A stretch of DNA of 33,291 bases from Rhodanobacteraceae bacterium. Lineage in GTDB: Bacteria; Pseudomonadota; Gammaproteobacteria; Xanthomonadales; Rhodanobacteraceae. The notes beneath the pieces are model-generated. The model saw only the letters and a list, made by a program, of their open reading frames with translations, did no database searches and was not told where the DNA came from. Below, piece by piece: positions 1-8,693 of the stretch. The translations under genes were made by a program, and so were the position numbers. The stretch covers positions 1 to 33,291 of the forward strand of contig JALUXG010000036.1 in the NCBI GenBank assembly GCA_027019085.1. Direction: 5' to 3'. The stretch's first letter is position 1. The number at the start of each line of letters is the position of its first letter.

Positions 1-100
1 CACCCCTCCGCGCTGCGCGCTCCGGGGCCAGCCTTCGGCTGTCCAATTTCGTTCCCGACGAAATTGTCGAACGTAGGTCCACTTACCTTCCCCCGCAGCC

Positions 101-134
101 AATAAAAAGACCCCGCCGAAGCGGGGCACGTTTT
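101..134 (-). terminator. Duplicate rho-independent terminator
   Basis: This is a copy of the terminator at 275-309: on the minus strand, a CCCCGC-TTCG-GCGGGG hairpin followed by TCTTTTTATT. On the side next to the tRNA fragment the flank is altered (ACGTTTTT instead of CTTTTTATT). It lies just downstream of a truncated tRNA 3' end, so it probably has no gene of its own now. Confidence 0.65.
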
Positions 135-152
135 TGGCTGGGGGACCAGGAT
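135..152 (-). pseudogene. tRNA-Gln 3'-end fragment
   Basis: On the minus strand this reads as the 3' half of a T-stem, the acceptor strand and CCA (ATCCTGGTCCCCCAGCCA). It differs by one base from the same part of the complete tRNA-Gln at 310-383. Upstream of it the similarity stops and an unrelated short palindrome (GGCCC...GGGCC) follows. It is therefore a remnant of a duplicated tRNA, or an attachment-site-like scar left by an integration or deletion. Confidence 0.6.
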
Positions 153-274
153 GGTTCGGCCCTTCCATGGGCCTCACCCCTCCGCGCTGCGCGCTCCGGG
201 GCCAGCCTTCGGCTGTCCAATTTCGTTCCCGACGAAATTGTCGAACGTAGGTCCACTTACCTTCCCCCGCAGCC

Positions 275-309
275 AATAAAAAGACCCCGCCGAAGCGGGG
301 CCTTTTTAT
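275..309 (-). terminator. Rho-independent terminator of tRNA-Gln (and probably rplM-rpsI)
   Basis: The minus strand shows a GGCCCCGC-TTCG-GCGGGGTC hairpin followed by TTTTTATT, directly after the CCA end of tRNA-Gln. The hairpin has a UUCG-type tetraloop, and the A/T runs on both sides make it symmetrical, so it could also work from the other direction. The 27-nt gap between rpsI and the tRNA suggests it may also end the ribosomal protein transcript. Confidence 0.85.
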
Positions 310-383
310 TGGCTGGGGGACTAGGATTCGAACCTAGATAGGCAGAGTCAGAGTCTGCAGTCCTACCATTAGACGATCCCCCA
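310..383 (-). tRNA. tRNA-Gln (anticodon CTG)
   Basis: The minus strand folds into a full cloverleaf: acceptor TGGGGGA/TCCCCCA, D-arm GTCT...GGAC with AATGGTA in the loop, anticodon stem GCAGA/TCTGC with loop CTCTGAC (anticodon CTG), T-arm CTAGG-TTCGAAT-CCTAG, and encoded CCA. The closest standard type is the glutamine tRNA that begins TGGGGTATCG in E. coli. It lies 27 nt downstream of rpsI on the same strand and ahead of a strong terminator. Confidence 0.95.
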
Positions 384-410
384 AAAGCGGATCGCGCTCG
401 TTCCGGCGGT

Positions 411-803
411 TTAGCGCTTCGAGAACTGCGTGGCGCGACGTGCCTTGTGCAGGCCGACCTTCTTGCGTTCGACCTCGCGGGCGTCGCGGGTCATGAAGCC
501 GGCCTTGCGCAGCTGGATCTTCAGGTTCTCGTCGTATTCGACCAGCGCGCGGGCAATCCCCAGGCGAATGGCGCCGGCCTGGCCGGTGATGCCGCCACCG
601 GACACGGTGACCTTGATGTCGAACTTGTCGTTCATCTCGGTCAGCTCCAGCGGCTGGCGCACGATCATGCTCGACGTCTTGCGGCCGAAGAACTCGTCCA
701 GCGGCTTGCCGTTGACGATGATTTCACCCTTGCCCTTGCGCAGGAACACGCGGGCGGCGGAGGACTTGCGACGGCCGGTGCCGTAATGTTGCTGAATCGC
801 CAT
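411..803 (-). CDS. rpsI: 30S ribosomal protein S9
   Basis: Small-subunit ribosomal protein S9, 130 residues, the usual bacterial length. The protein has the S9 signature around [19 protein letters not shown] and the basic C-terminal tail ending in SKR, which in this family reaches the P-site tRNA in the ribosome. It starts with ATG 9 nt after the rplM stop, the standard rplM-rpsI operon of bacteria, and tRNA-Gln follows on the same strand. Nothing in it is unusual. Confidence 0.98.
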   Translation of the reverse strand: MAIQQHYGTGRRKSSAARVFLRKGKGEIIVNGKPLDEFFGRKTSSMIVRQPLELTEMNDKFDIKVTVSGGGITGQAGAIRLGIARALVEYDENLKIQLRKAGFMTRDAREVERKKVGLHKARRATQFSKR

Positions 804-812
804 GAGGTTTCC

Positions 813-1241
813 TTAGATCTCCAGCGCCTGCGGCTGCTGCGCGGTATGCGGGTGCTCGGCGCCGCCGTAGACCTTGAGCTTACGGTACATCGCGCGGCCC
901 AGCGGATTCTTGGGCAGCATGCCCTTGACGCCGATCTCGATCACGCGTTCGGGGTGCTTGGCCAGCATGTCCGCAAGGGACATGTGCTTCATGTTGCCGA
1001 TATAACCGGTGAAACGATGGTAGGTCTTGTCAGCCATCTTCTTGCCGGTCACGGCCACTTTTCCGGCATTGATCACGACGATGTAATCGCCGGTATCGAC
1101 ATGCGGCGTGAACTCCGGCTTGTGCTTGCCGCGCAGGCGACGTGCAACCTCGGAGCACAGACGACCGAGCGTCTTGCCCGTGGCGTCGACCACGTACCAG
1201 TCACGCTGGACGCTTTCAGGCTTGGCGCTGAACGTTTTCAT
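813..1241 (-). CDS. rplM: 50S ribosomal protein L13
   Basis: Large-subunit ribosomal protein L13, 142 residues, the length of the E. coli protein. Family features include the N-terminal [20 protein letters not shown] segment, [17 protein letters not shown], and the central [19 protein letters not shown] motif. It is the first gene of the rplM-rpsI operon on the minus strand. A candidate promoter lies about 60 nt upstream. The AUG at 1241 fits the family N-terminus exactly. Confidence 0.98.
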   Translation of the reverse strand: MKTFSAKPESVQRDWYVVDATGKTLGRLCSEVARRLRGKHKPEFTPHVDTGDYIVVINAGKVAVTGKKMADKTYHRFTGYIGNMKHMSLADMLAKHPERVIEIGVKGMLPKNPLGRAMYRKLKVYGGAEHPHTAQQPQALEI

Positions 1242-1301
1242 CTCGAAATACCTGTCTGCCGCCCGCCGGGCGGATCAAAATGGTGAAACGAAAGGCGCGA
1301 A

Positions 1302-1330
1302 AGAATATCCGAATCGACATCCTCACGCAA
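1302..1330 (-). promoter_or_regulatory. Candidate promoter of rplM-rpsI
   Basis: On the minus strand there is TTGCGT (1325-1330), a 17-nt spacer and TATTCT (1302-1307), placed to give a leader of about 55 nt before the rplM ATG. The spacer length is ideal, but the -35 matches the consensus only in part. It was found by eye. Confidence 0.45.
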
Positions 1331-1373
1331 GCCGGGGCACCCCGGCGCAAGAGGGGAATGATAGCATGATTTC

Positions 1374-2591
1374 ATGTCCGACCACCCCGGCACCGACCTC
1401 AAACACGACCCGACGGCCGGGATTGCCGAACTTGCCGACCGTTGCGTGATGTGCGGTCTGTGCCTGCCCCATTGCCCCACCTATGCACTGGACGCATCCG
1501 AAGCCGAATCCCCTCGCGGACGCATCCGCCTGGCCCGGGCGCTGGCCGAGGACCCGCCACGCATCGATACCGGCTTGCGCCTCCACCTGGACAGCTGTCT
1601 GGGCTGCCTGCAGTGCGAGCGGGTATGCCCGTCGCAGGTCCAGTACGGCGAGATCCTGGTGCGCACACGCGCCCTGATCGGACCGGCGCCGAACCGTCCC
1701 ACATGGCTGCTCGGCGTGCTCAAGCGTCCGCTACCGGCCACCCTTCTGCTGGCCGCAGCACGGGCACTGCACCTGCGCACCTGGCTGCCGTCACTGCTTC
1801 GCACCGCGCTACCGAAGCGGACGACAGCCCTGCAGGTGGCGCTGGCATGGCTCGGTCCACGCCCGAGGGCAAGGGCCAGGCCACCCGAGCCCCGCAGTGA
1901 AGGAAGGCGTCACGTCGCCCTCTTCCCGGGTTGCATTGCATCCATCGAGGACGCTGCTGCACTGCAGGCGGCGCAGGATCTGTTGCAGGCGGCCGGCTTT
2001 AGCGTACAGCGCCTTGCGGCCACCTGCTGCGGTGCCCTGGACCTGCATGACGGCGCGACGGCGCAAGCGACCCGGGCGGCAAACCGCCTGCAGGCGGCCT
2101 GTCGCAATCTGCCTGCGGATACTCCCGTACTGACCGCCACTCCCGGCTGCCTGGGCACCCTGCGCAGGCAGCTGCCGCACCTGCGCATCGAGGATGCTAC
2201 CGGCTATCTGGCCCGCCATGGCACCCGATTGCAGTTTCGTGCACTCGGCGAGCGTGTGGCGGTTCACCTTCCCTGCACCAGTCGAAATGTCTCACGCGAC
2301 AGCCAGGACGTACTGGCCCTGCTGAGACTTGTCCCCGGCCTGAGCGTGCTCGAAGTGCCCGAGTCCCCCGGATGCTGCGGTGCGGCCGGCAGTCACGCGC
2401 TGCAGTTCCCGGCCCAGGCCCGGCGATTGCGCGCGCAGGTGCTGCGACACGTTGCCGACTTGGCAGCGGACCGCCTGCTGTCGTCCAATATCGGCTGTCG
2501 ACTGCATCTGTCGGCCGGAAATCGCAGCCTGCCGACCGAACATCCGCTAACCCTGCTGGCACGCCAACTGGAACCGAGGAGTGCACCATGA
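1374..2591 (+). CDS. glcF: GlcF-like (Fe-S)-binding oxidoreductase subunit
   Basis: Protein of 405 residues resembling the iron-sulfur subunit of glycolate oxidase (E. coli GlcF has 407). Two 4Fe-4S clusters are predicted by CxxCxxCxxxCP at C24/C27/C30/C34 and C75/C78/C81/C85. The C-terminal half carries two cysteine-rich CCG domains (TCCGALD near 215, GCCGAAGSH near 337) and the NIGCRLHL segment typical of GlcF. The family passes electrons from a flavin dehydrogenase to the quinone pool at the membrane. No glcD or glcE partner lies in the window, so the substrate (glycolate, lactate or another 2-hydroxy acid) is open. Its stop overlaps the coq7 start (ATGA), so the two genes are probably translationally coupled. 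The start is ATG 1374. Confidence 0.85.
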   Translation: MSDHPGTDLKHDPTAGIAELADRCVMCGLCLPHCPTYALDASEAESPRGRIRLARALAEDPPRIDTGLRLHLDSCLGCLQCERVCPSQVQYGEILVRTRALIGPAPNRPTWLLGVLKRPLPATLLLAAARALHLRTWLPSLLRTALPKRTTALQVALAWLGPRPRARARPPEPRSEGRRHVALFPGCIASIEDAAALQAAQDLLQAAGFSVQRLAATCCGALDLHDGATAQATRAANRLQAACRNLPADTPVLTATPGCLGTLRRQLPHLRIEDATGYLARHGTRLQFRALGERVAVHLPCTSRNVSRDSQDVLALLRLVPGLSVLEVPESPGCCGAAGSHALQFPAQARRLRAQVLRHVADLAADRLLSSNIGCRLHLSAGNRSLPTEHPLTLLARQLEPRSAP

Positions 2592-3229
2592 ACACCAGGA
2601 CCCTCAGTACCCTGGACCGTTTCCTGGCCGGTCTCAACGACGCCCTGGATGCCGTGGCAGGGCGTCCCGCTGCCCGCCGTCCCTCACCTGCCGAAGACGT
2701 GCCGGGGGCGGAACTCGATGACGATGCGCGCCGTCATGCTGCCGGCCTGATGCGCATCAATCATGCCGGCGAAGTCTGCGCCCAGGCGCTGTACAAGGGC
2801 CAGTCGCTGCTGGCACGCGATGCGCAGACCCGGGAGCACCTGCTGCAAGCGGCGCAGGAGGAGACCGACCACCTGGCCTGGTGCGCGGACCGCCTGCGCG
2901 AACTCGACAGCCGCCCCAGCCTGCTCAATCCCCTGTGGTTCGTCGGCAGCCTGGCCATCGGTGCCGCCGCTGCTGCTGCCAGTGACAAGTTCAGCCTGGG
3001 CTTCGTGGTCGAGACTGAACGCCAGGTCGAGGCGCATCTGGCCGAGCACATCGAGCGTCTGCCCGCCGAAGACCAGCGTTCGCGCGCGGTGCTCAGGCAG
3101 ATGCAGGAGGATGAAATACGCCACGCCGACAACGCCCTGGCCCGTGGCGGCGTGAAGTTGCCGGCGCCCATCCCGACGCTGATGGCGCTGACTTCGAAGG
3201 TGATGAAAACCGTCGCCTACCGCCTGTAG
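2588..3229 (+). CDS. coq7: Demethoxyubiquinone hydroxylase Coq7
   Basis: Di-iron monooxygenase of 213 residues that carries out the last hydroxylation in ubiquinone synthesis (C5/C6 of the demethoxyquinol) at the inner membrane. The carboxylate and histidine ligands of the di-iron ferritin-like fold are visible: [11 protein letters not shown] (E62), EETDHL (E92/H95), [10 protein letters not shown] and DEIRHAD. A hydrophobic stretch in the middle ([14 protein letters not shown]) fits membrane association. I chose ATG 2588, not a longer upstream frame, because it overlaps the preceding stop codon by 4 nt and gives the usual family length. The pairing with a quinone-reducing Fe-S protein makes metabolic sense. 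Many gammaproteobacteria use UbiF instead of Coq7; the Xanthomonadales have Coq7. Confidence 0.95.
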   Translation: MNTRTLSTLDRFLAGLNDALDAVAGRPAARRPSPAEDVPGAELDDDARRHAAGLMRINHAGEVCAQALYKGQSLLARDAQTREHLLQAAQEETDHLAWCADRLRELDSRPSLLNPLWFVGSLAIGAAAAAASDKFSLGFVVETERQVEAHLAEHIERLPAEDQRSRAVLRQMQEDEIRHADNALARGGVKLPAPIPTLMALTSKVMKTVAYRL

Positions 3230-3415
3230 CAGCGCCGGAAGGCGCGACCGAAGGGAATGTGCGTGGTACGACGGCGCAGATCCCCAGCGGGTGGCATTTG
3301 TGGCACGAACATGCGGCTCGATCCCGAGTTGCCGCATTTTCGGTCGCAGCCTGCGCTGCTCCTGCCGTGAACCGTCTGGACGCACTGCCTTTCATGACGC
3401 CTACGGCAATGCGCG

Positions 3416-4198
3416 TCACATCAGGTTGCGGCCGTGGAACAGTTCCTCGATCTCGCGGCGCACCAGCGATTCGATGCGTTTGCGTTCCTTGAATGACAGC
3501 TCATCGGCATGCGCCTCGAACAGGTAGGTGTCCAGGTCGAAGTCCTTGATGTGCATCTTGGTGTGGAACATGTTCTCCTGATACACGTTCACATCGAACA
3601 TCTCGTACTTCTGGCGGATGTGCCGCGCCAGGTAGTCCTGGATCGAATTGATCTTGTGATCGATGTAGTGCTTCCTGCCCTTCACGTCGCGGGTGAAGCC
3701 GCGCACGCGGTAGTCCATGATCACGATGTCGGATTCGAAACTGTCGATCAGGTAATTGAGCGCCTTGAGCGGGGAGATCACGCCGCAGGTGGCCACGTCG
3801 ATGTCCGCGCGGAAGGTGGCGATGCCGTTGTGCGGATGCGTTTCGGGATAGGTGTGGACGGTGATATGGCTCTTGTCCAGATGCGCGACCGCGCCGGAAA
3901 TGGAATCGCGGCCAAGCTTGTCCACCACGGGCTGCTCGGAAATGAGGATCGTGACCGAGGCCCCCTGGGGGTCATAGTCCTGACGTGCGATGTTGAGGAT
4001 GTTGGCGCCGATGATATCGGCCACGTCGGTCAGGATCTGCGTCAGCCGATCGGCGTCGTAGGCCTCATCGATGTACTCGATGTAGCGCTGCCGCTGCTCC
4101 TCGGAGACGGCATAGCACACATCGTAGATGTTGAAGCTCAGGGCCTTGGTAAGGTTGTTGAAGCCCTGAAGCCGAAGACGCGGAAGCGGTTTCACCAC
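3416..4198 (-). CDS. speD: S-adenosylmethionine decarboxylase proenzyme
   Basis: Pyruvoyl enzyme of 260 residues that makes decarboxylated SAM for spermidine synthesis. The proenzyme cleaves itself at Ser110 in [13 protein letters not shown] to form the pyruvoyl group; C138 in VATCGVISP matches the conserved active-site Cys. The protein is of the longer, E. coli-like class. I place the start at GTG 4198 ([13 protein letters not shown]), because this matches the N-terminus of the Xanthomonas protein and has GAGGG just upstream; the frame stays open for another 65 codons without homology. The gene is divergent from clp, as in Xanthomonas. Confidence 0.95.
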   Translation of the reverse strand: MVKPLPRLRLQGFNNLTKALSFNIYDVCYAVSEEQRQRYIEYIDEAYDADRLTQILTDVADIIGANILNIARQDYDPQGASVTILISEQPVVDKLGRDSISGAVAHLDKSHITVHTYPETHPHNGIATFRADIDVATCGVISPLKALNYLIDSFESDIVIMDYRVRGFTRDVKGRKHYIDHKINSIQDYLARHIRQKYEMFDVNVYQENMFHTKMHIKDFDLDTYLFEAHADELSFKERKRIESLVRREIEELFHGRNLM

Positions 4199-4421
4199 GG
4201 CTACCCTCTGAACATGTCCGGAACGGTCCGGCGCGGGATTGGCCGGCAGAATGGATGGCAACCAGTTCGAGGCATTGATCGCTACCGCGTGAACCGCTGC
4301 ACTGGCGCACAAGCGTGAAACCCTGCGCCGGAAAGCGCAATTATGGGCCATGCCTTGCGTGATTAGAAGATGCCATGCCTGACAGTAGGCCATGGCATGG
4401 CCGCACAGGCGAATATGTGGC

Positions 4422-4427
4422 TATAGT
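4422..4427 (+). promoter_or_regulatory. Possible -10 element of clp
   Basis: TATAGT fits the -10 consensus in 5 of 6 positions and sits in the speD-clp divergent region. No clear -35 lies 17 nt upstream. If real, it would place the transcript start near 4434, downstream of the ATG codons at 4392 and 4428, and so favour the GTG start at 4497. The whole gap (4199-4496) shows no other gene. Confidence 0.3.
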
Positions 4428-4496
4428 ATGGGCGTGCGTCACAGTACGGAGAATTCAGGGGGCCGTACCGACCTTTCCCTGCTGACGGATACCCAC

Positions 4497-5192
4497 GTGA
4501 CACAACTGAAATATCTGCTGCAGCAACAATTCATGCGCCATCAGGGTCCGGGCACGCTTGGCCCCGACCCGCAAACGATGGAGCGATTCCTCGCTCACTG
4601 CCACCGCCGCAGGTTCCCCAAGAAGACCGCCATCGTGCGGCCCGGTGATCCAGCCAATACACTGTTCTACGTCATCGACGGTTCGGTGACGGTATGCAGC
4701 GAGGACGAGAACGGACGCGAGCTGATCCTGGCCTACATCAACCGCGGGCAGTTCATCGGCGAAATGGGTCTGTTCGTGGAACAGGCCCGACGTGAATCGA
4801 TCGTACGCACACGCAGCAACTGCGAACTGGCCGAGATCAGCTACGAGCGCCTGTTCCAGCTGTTCGAGACAACCCTGCGCGATGAATGTCCGAAACTGCT
4901 GTTCGCCATCGGCTTCCAGCTCACCAATCGCTTGCTGCGCACTTCGCGTCAAGCCAGCCGCATGGCCTTCATGGACGTCACCAACCGGGTGGCCAACACC
5001 CTGGTGGACCTGTGCGAGGAACCGGACGCCATGACCCATCCGGACGGCACCCAGATCCGCATCTCCCGACAGGAAGTGAGCCGCATCGTCGGCTGTTCGC
5101 GCGAGATGGTCGGTCGTGTGCTCAAGCAACTGGAGGAACAGGGCATGATCGACGTATCGGGCAAGACCATCGTGGTGCGCGGCACGCGGTAA
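4497..5192 (+). CDS. clp: Clp, CRP-like c-di-GMP-responsive regulator
   Basis: CRP/FNR-family transcription factor. An N-terminal cyclic-nucleotide fold (about 30-135; RPGDPANTLFYVIDGSV, GEMGLF) is followed by a long dimerisation helix and a C-terminal helix-turn-helix (ISRQEVSRIVGCSREMVGRVLKQL). In Xanthomonas, Clp controls virulence and extracellular enzyme genes and is switched off by c-di-GMP; Glu99 is important there, and E100 here sits in the matching RE pair where E. coli CRP has Arg82-Ser83. The start is uncertain. GTG 4497 gives 231 residues against 230 in Xanthomonas and has a GGA seven nt upstream; ATG 4392 or 4428 would add 35 or 23 residues without family support. It is followed by a heptamer array. 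Confidence 0.88.
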   Translation: MTQLKYLLQQQFMRHQGPGTLGPDPQTMERFLAHCHRRRFPKKTAIVRPGDPANTLFYVIDGSVTVCSEDENGRELILAYINRGQFIGEMGLFVEQARRESIVRTRSNCELAEISYERLFQLFETTLRDECPKLLFAIGFQLTNRLLRTSRQASRMAFMDVTNRVANTLVDLCEEPDAMTHPDGTQIRISRQEVSRIVGCSREMVGRVLKQLEEQGMIDVSGKTIVVRGTR

Positions 5193-5197
5193 AAGCC

Positions 5198-5270
5198 GGG
5201 ACTCGGGACTCGGGACTCGGGACTCGGGACTCGGGACTCGGGACTCGGGACTCGGGACTCGGGACTCGGG
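5198..5270. repeat. Heptamer array (GGGACTC)10
   Basis: There are ten perfect copies of GGGACTC (5198-5267) plus GGG, immediately after the clp stop codon. A shorter degenerate array of the same heptamer is at 16307-16334. It is open in several frames, giving meaningless PESRVPS peptides. Perfect identity suggests active slippage. Confidence 0.97.
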
Positions 5271-5320
5271 ATTTGAGGATGGCGGCAAGCGCCATGACCC
5301 ATCGCTCGCCAAAACTGGTG

Positions 5321-5340
5321 TAGGGCGGGCACTGTCCGCC
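5321..5340. repeat. REP-like palindromic repeat, single copy
   Basis: TAGGGCGGGCACTGTCCGCC is one mismatch from the sequence at 20667-20686 and appears inverted several times in the array at 20417-20628. The core GCGGGCA..TGTCCGC is an imperfect palindrome. It lies in the convergent gap between clp and the HAD gene. Confidence 0.75.
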
Positions 5341-5362
5341 GCGCCCCCTTGCGAACGGCCGG

Positions 5363-6067
5363 TCAATGCCAGTGCACGCGCGTGACGCTGCGGCCGAGCG
5401 TGCGTTCGACGCGCTTGCACCACTTGGGCGTGGCGTTGACCAGGATGGCCTCCTCGGCCGCGTGCAGCATTGGAAGGTCCCAGTGCGAATCGCCGTAGGC
5501 CATCGCCCAGGGCGGCTCGATGCCGGCGCCCTTGAGCGACTCGAGCTTGCGTACGCCCACGTTGTGCAGCGCCACGCGCAGGCCCAGCGGGCCCGGGCGC
5601 AGCCGCGAGGCCAGGATCGGCAGGCCTTCCAGGCCCAGCTCGACAAAGATGGTGCGCACCAGGTACTCCTCGCAGCCGGTAACCACCAGCACGCGGTCGC
5701 CGTCGGCCAGGTGCCGGCGCAGCTGCGTGAGGGCCTCGCGGTGGAAGCGGCGCGGCTGGCGCACCAGCATCTGGCCATGCGCCTGCGCATGCGCCCGGTA
5801 GCCGTCCTCGTCCAGACCCAGCAGGGCCGAGGCAATGAACGCCTTGTTCACCCAGCGCCGGGTGAACGGCAGCGTCGGCAGCAGCGGCAGGCTCAGCGCC
5901 AGGCCCACCAGCTTGCGCCAGGGCGCGCGGTCCAGGCGCATGCGCACGAAGGTCTCGAAGGCATCGCCGCGCATCAGCACGCCGTCGAAATCGAACAGCA
6001 CCGTGCGCGGCCCGGCCCCCGGCGCGGCATCATCGGCCACGCTGTCGATGCACCTGTTCTCGTCCAT
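5363..6067 (-). CDS. HAD-family phosphatase (HAD-IB type)
   Basis: Hydrolase of 234 residues of the haloacid dehalogenase superfamily. Motif I is DFDGVL (nucleophile Asp and general acid Asp), motif II is the Thr of VVTGCEEYL, a Lys near RKLESLK can serve as motif III, and motif IV is GDSHWDLPML. The helical cap between motifs I and II fits the subclass IB proteins related to serine phosphatases. The substrate is unknown. It starts 5 nt after the trpC stop and is surely in the same transcript. Xanthomonas also has a HAD gene between clp and trpC, as far as I recall. The alanine- and glycine-rich N-terminus (1-20) is probably not part of the fold. Confidence 0.85.
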   Translation of the reverse strand: MDENRCIDSVADDAAPGAGPRTVLFDFDGVLMRGDAFETFVRMRLDRAPWRKLVGLALSLPLLPTLPFTRRWVNKAFIASALLGLDEDGYRAHAQAHGQMLVRQPRRFHREALTQLRRHLADGDRVLVVTGCEEYLVRTIFVELGLEGLPILASRLRPGPLGLRVALHNVGVRKLESLKGAGIEPPWAMAYGDSHWDLPMLHAAEEAILVNATPKWCKRVERTLGRSVTRVHWH

Positions 6068-6072
6068 CGGGC

Positions 6073-6864
6073 TCAGCTGAAGAACAGTCGCTTGAGTTCG
6101 GCCCCAGGATCGCTCGCGCGCATGAAGGCCTCGCCGACCAGGAAACCCTCGATGCCCGCCTCGCGCAGCCGCTCGACATCCTCCGGCGTGCGTATGCCGC
6201 TTTCGGTGACCAAGATGCGGTCGTAGGGCACGCAGTCACGCAGGTCCATCGAGGTGTCGATCGAGGTACGGAAGGTGTGCAGGTTGCGGTTGTTGATGCC
6301 AATGAGCGAAGCAGGCACGGCCAGTGCACGGTCGAGTTCCTCGGCATCGTGCACTTCCACCAGCACGTCCATGCCCAGGTCGGCCGCCAGCAGGGACAGT
6401 TCAAGTAGTGCCTCGTCCTCCAGTGCGGAGACGATCAGCAGGATGCAGTCGGCGCCGATCACGCGCGACTCGTAGACCTGATACGGAGCCACCGTGAAAT
6501 CCTTGCGCAACACCGGCAACGTGCAGGCATCACGGGCACTCTTGAGGAACGCTTCGCTGCCCTGGAAGAAATCCTTGTCGGTCAGCACCGAGAGGCATGC
6601 CGCCCCGGCCCTGGCATAGGTTTTGGCGATCTTCGCCGGATCGAAGTCGGCGCGAATCACGCCCTTGCTCGGGCTGGCTTTCTTGATCTCGGCGATCACC
6701 GCCGGGTCACCGGCATCGATACGCGCTTCCATGGCGGCCGCGAAGCCGCGGGTTTCGGGAAGGTCGGCGCAGCGTGCGGCGATTTCCTTCAGCGGCACAC
6801 GTGCTTCACGTTCGGCGATCTCTTCGGATTTGCGAACAAGGATGCGTTGCAGGATATCGGACAT
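6073..6864 (-). CDS. trpC: Indole-3-glycerol phosphate synthase
   Basis: TIM-barrel enzyme of 263 residues that closes the ring of CdRP to indole-3-glycerol phosphate in tryptophan synthesis. Active-site strands are visible: [39 protein letters not shown] and VTESGI. It is monofunctional, not fused to trpF as in E. coli. I chose the ATG at 6864 (MSDILQRIL), the family N-terminus; the frame extends 24 codons further without similarity. It follows trpD by 72 nt and precedes the HAD gene by 5 nt. Confidence 0.97.
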   Translation of the reverse strand: MSDILQRILVRKSEEIAEREARVPLKEIAARCADLPETRGFAAAMEARIDAGDPAVIAEIKKASPSKGVIRADFDPAKIAKTYARAGAACLSVLTDKDFFQGSEAFLKSARDACTLPVLRKDFTVAPYQVYESRVIGADCILLIVSALEDEALLELSLLAADLGMDVLVEVHDAEELDRALAVPASLIGINNRNLHTFRTSIDTSMDLRDCVPYDRILVTESGIRTPEDVERLREAGIEGFLVGEAFMRASDPGAELKRLFFS

Positions 6865-6936
6865 GGCTCGGGGCATGGGGAACGGGCAGGCTTGGTGGCA
6901 TCTTAACGGCAAACCGCGCGCTGCGTGCACCCGCAA

Positions 6937-7974
6937 TCACGCATCTCCCGAGAGCCTTTGCGTGACACCCACGAACTGCTCCATCTTGCGCTGCGCCGCG
7001 CCGGATTCGATCGCCTCACGCGCCGAGGCAATGCCATCATCGATGCTCTCGGCGCAACCTGCAGCATAAAGCGCGGCGCCGGCATTGAGCTGGACGATAT
7101 CGCGCGCGACACCGGGCGTCCCGGCCAGCACGTCACGCACCATGCGCATGGAAGCCTCGGCATCGTCCACCTGCAGGTTGCGGCTGGACGCCATGGCCAG
7201 CCCGAAATCCTCCGGCTCGATCTCGTATTCGCGGATCGATCCGTCGCGCAGCTCGCCCACCCGGGTGCTCGCACCGAGCGAAATCTCGTCCAGACCGTCG
7301 CGTCCGTAGACCACCAGCGCGCGCTTGACACCCAGCCGTTCGAGCACGCGCACCTGGATGCCGACCAGGTCCTCGTGGAACACACCAAGCAGGATGTTCG
7401 GTGCGCCAGCGGGATTGGTCAGGGGGCCGAGGATGTTGAACAACGTGCGCACACCCATCTCCTTGCGGATCGGCGCCACCACCTTCATGGCCGGATGGTG
7501 ATTGGGTGCATACATGAATCCGATGCCCGTCTCTTGCAGGCAATCGGCGATCTGCCGTGGCTGCAGGTCGATGCGGGCGCCCAGCGCCTCGAGCAAGTCG
7601 GCGCTGCCAGATTTTGACGACACGCTGCGCCCGCCATGCTTGGCCACCTTGGCGCCCGCCGCAGCGGCCACGAACATCGCAGTGGTGGAGATGTTGAAGC
7701 TCGAGGCGCCATCGCCCCCGGTACCGACGATGTCGACCAGATGCTCGACGCCGCGTGCCGGAACCGGCGTGGCCAGCTCGCGCATCACCCGGGCCGCACC
7801 GGTGATCTCGCCGATGGTCTCCTTCTTCACCCGCAGGCCGGTGATGATGGCGGCCGTCATCAGTGGACTGACCTTGCCGGTCATGATCTGCTGCATCAGA
7901 TCGACCATTTCGTCGTGGAAGATCTCGCGGTGCTCGATCGTGCGTTGCAGTGCCTCGCGCGCGGTAAAACTCAT
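6937..7974 (-). CDS. trpD: Anthranilate phosphoribosyltransferase
   Basis: Enzyme of 345 residues that joins anthranilate and PRPP, the second step of tryptophan synthesis. The PRPP loop [16 protein letters not shown] and the anthranilate-binding segment [21 protein letters not shown] are intact, as are [12 protein letters not shown] and [14 protein letters not shown]. It starts with ATG 23 nt after trpG. It is a separate protein, not a TrpGD fusion as in E. coli. Confidence 0.98.
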   Translation of the reverse strand: MSFTAREALQRTIEHREIFHDEMVDLMQQIMTGKVSPLMTAAIITGLRVKKETIGEITGAARVMRELATPVPARGVEHLVDIVGTGGDGASSFNISTTAMFVAAAAGAKVAKHGGRSVSSKSGSADLLEALGARIDLQPRQIADCLQETGIGFMYAPNHHPAMKVVAPIRKEMGVRTLFNILGPLTNPAGAPNILLGVFHEDLVGIQVRVLERLGVKRALVVYGRDGLDEISLGASTRVGELRDGSIREYEIEPEDFGLAMASSRNLQVDDAEASMRMVRDVLAGTPGVARDIVQLNAGAALYAAGCAESIDDGIASAREAIESGAAQRKMEQFVGVTQRLSGDA

Positions 7975-7997
7975 GGAATGGCTCCGTGGGGTTCGAA

Positions 7998-8594
7998 TCA
8001 GGCTGCGCGGGGAAGCGGCAGGCCGAGAAAGTTTCGCAACAGATCGTGTCCGTGGCGGGTCAGGATCGATTCGGGGTGAAACTGCACCCCCTCGATCGGA
8101 AGGCTCCTGTGCCTGAGGCCCATGATCTCGTCGAGGCTGCCATCCGCCTTCTCGGTCCAGGCAGTGACTTCGAGGCAGTCGGGCACGCTGTCGCGCGCGA
8201 CCACCAGCGAATGGTAGCGCGTGGCCTCGAACGGGTCAGGCAGGCCCGCAAACACGCCGAGCCCGCGATGGCGTATCGGGGACGTCTTGCCGTGCATGAT
8301 CTGCCGCGCGCGCACGACCTTGCCGCCGAACGCCTGGCCGATCGCCTGGTGACCGAGACATACGCCGAAAATCGGAATCTCGGCGCCCAGCGCCTGGATC
8401 AGCGCCAGCGAGATGCCGGCATCGTCGGGCGTCCCCGGTCCTGGCGAAATCATGATGCGCGACGGCTTGAGCGCGCGCACCGCGGCCACGTCCAGCGCAT
8501 CGTTGCGCACCACTTTCACCGGCTGGCCCAGCTCACCCAGATACTGCACCAGGTTGAAGGTGAAACTGTCGTAGTTGTCGATCATCAACAGCAT
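7998..8594 (-). CDS. trpG: Anthranilate synthase glutamine amidotransferase subunit
   Basis: Class I glutamine amidotransferase of 198 residues that delivers ammonia to TrpE. The catalytic Cys is in [10 protein letters not shown], and the His-Glu pair in VQFHPESIL. The start [19 protein letters not shown] (ATG 8594) matches the family; the upstream extension of 24 codons is not conserved. The same type of protein may also serve p-aminobenzoate synthase (PabA). It leads the trpG-trpD-trpC-HAD cluster, while its partner trpE is 4 kb upstream on the same strand. Confidence 0.96.
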   Translation of the reverse strand: MLLMIDNYDSFTFNLVQYLGELGQPVKVVRNDALDVAAVRALKPSRIMISPGPGTPDDAGISLALIQALGAEIPIFGVCLGHQAIGQAFGGKVVRARQIMHGKTSPIRHRGLGVFAGLPDPFEATRYHSLVVARDSVPDCLEVTAWTEKADGSLDEIMGLRHRSLPIEGVQFHPESILTRHGHDLLRNFLGLPLPRAA

Positions 8595-8693
8595 GCGCGT
8601 GCCTGCACGGACTTCGAAAGGTGGTAGAGGCAACTTTACCGGCTGCGCCCGGCTGCAGGAAGTCATGGACGCTCGCAGGGCATCCCCGGCGTG

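Larger units (their letters stand above)
1..301. repeat. Direct repeat of 127 bp, two copies 174 bp apart
   Basis: Bases 1-127 and 175-301 are identical. Each copy contains a perfect inverted repeat (CAATTTCGT, 5-nt loop, ACGAAATTG; 44-66 and 218-240) and ends in the rho-independent terminator stem of a tRNA gene. Read on the minus strand, the duplicated unit is the tRNA-Gln 3' end, its terminator and about 130 bp downstream. The first copy starts at base 1, so it may extend to the left. Identity over 127 bp suggests a recent duplication or a mobile repeat. Apart from these repeats, the terminators, the tRNA fragment and the tRNA, bases 1-410 hold no gene that I can see. Confidence 0.9.

Noticed and set aside
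447-1286. Plus-strand ORF of 279 codons over rpsI-rplM
   Set aside because: Antisense to two ribosomal protein genes of standard length.
3230-3415. Hairpin GCGCC-GGAA-GGCGC after coq7 as terminator
   Set aside because: No T run follows it. I see nothing else in this gap.
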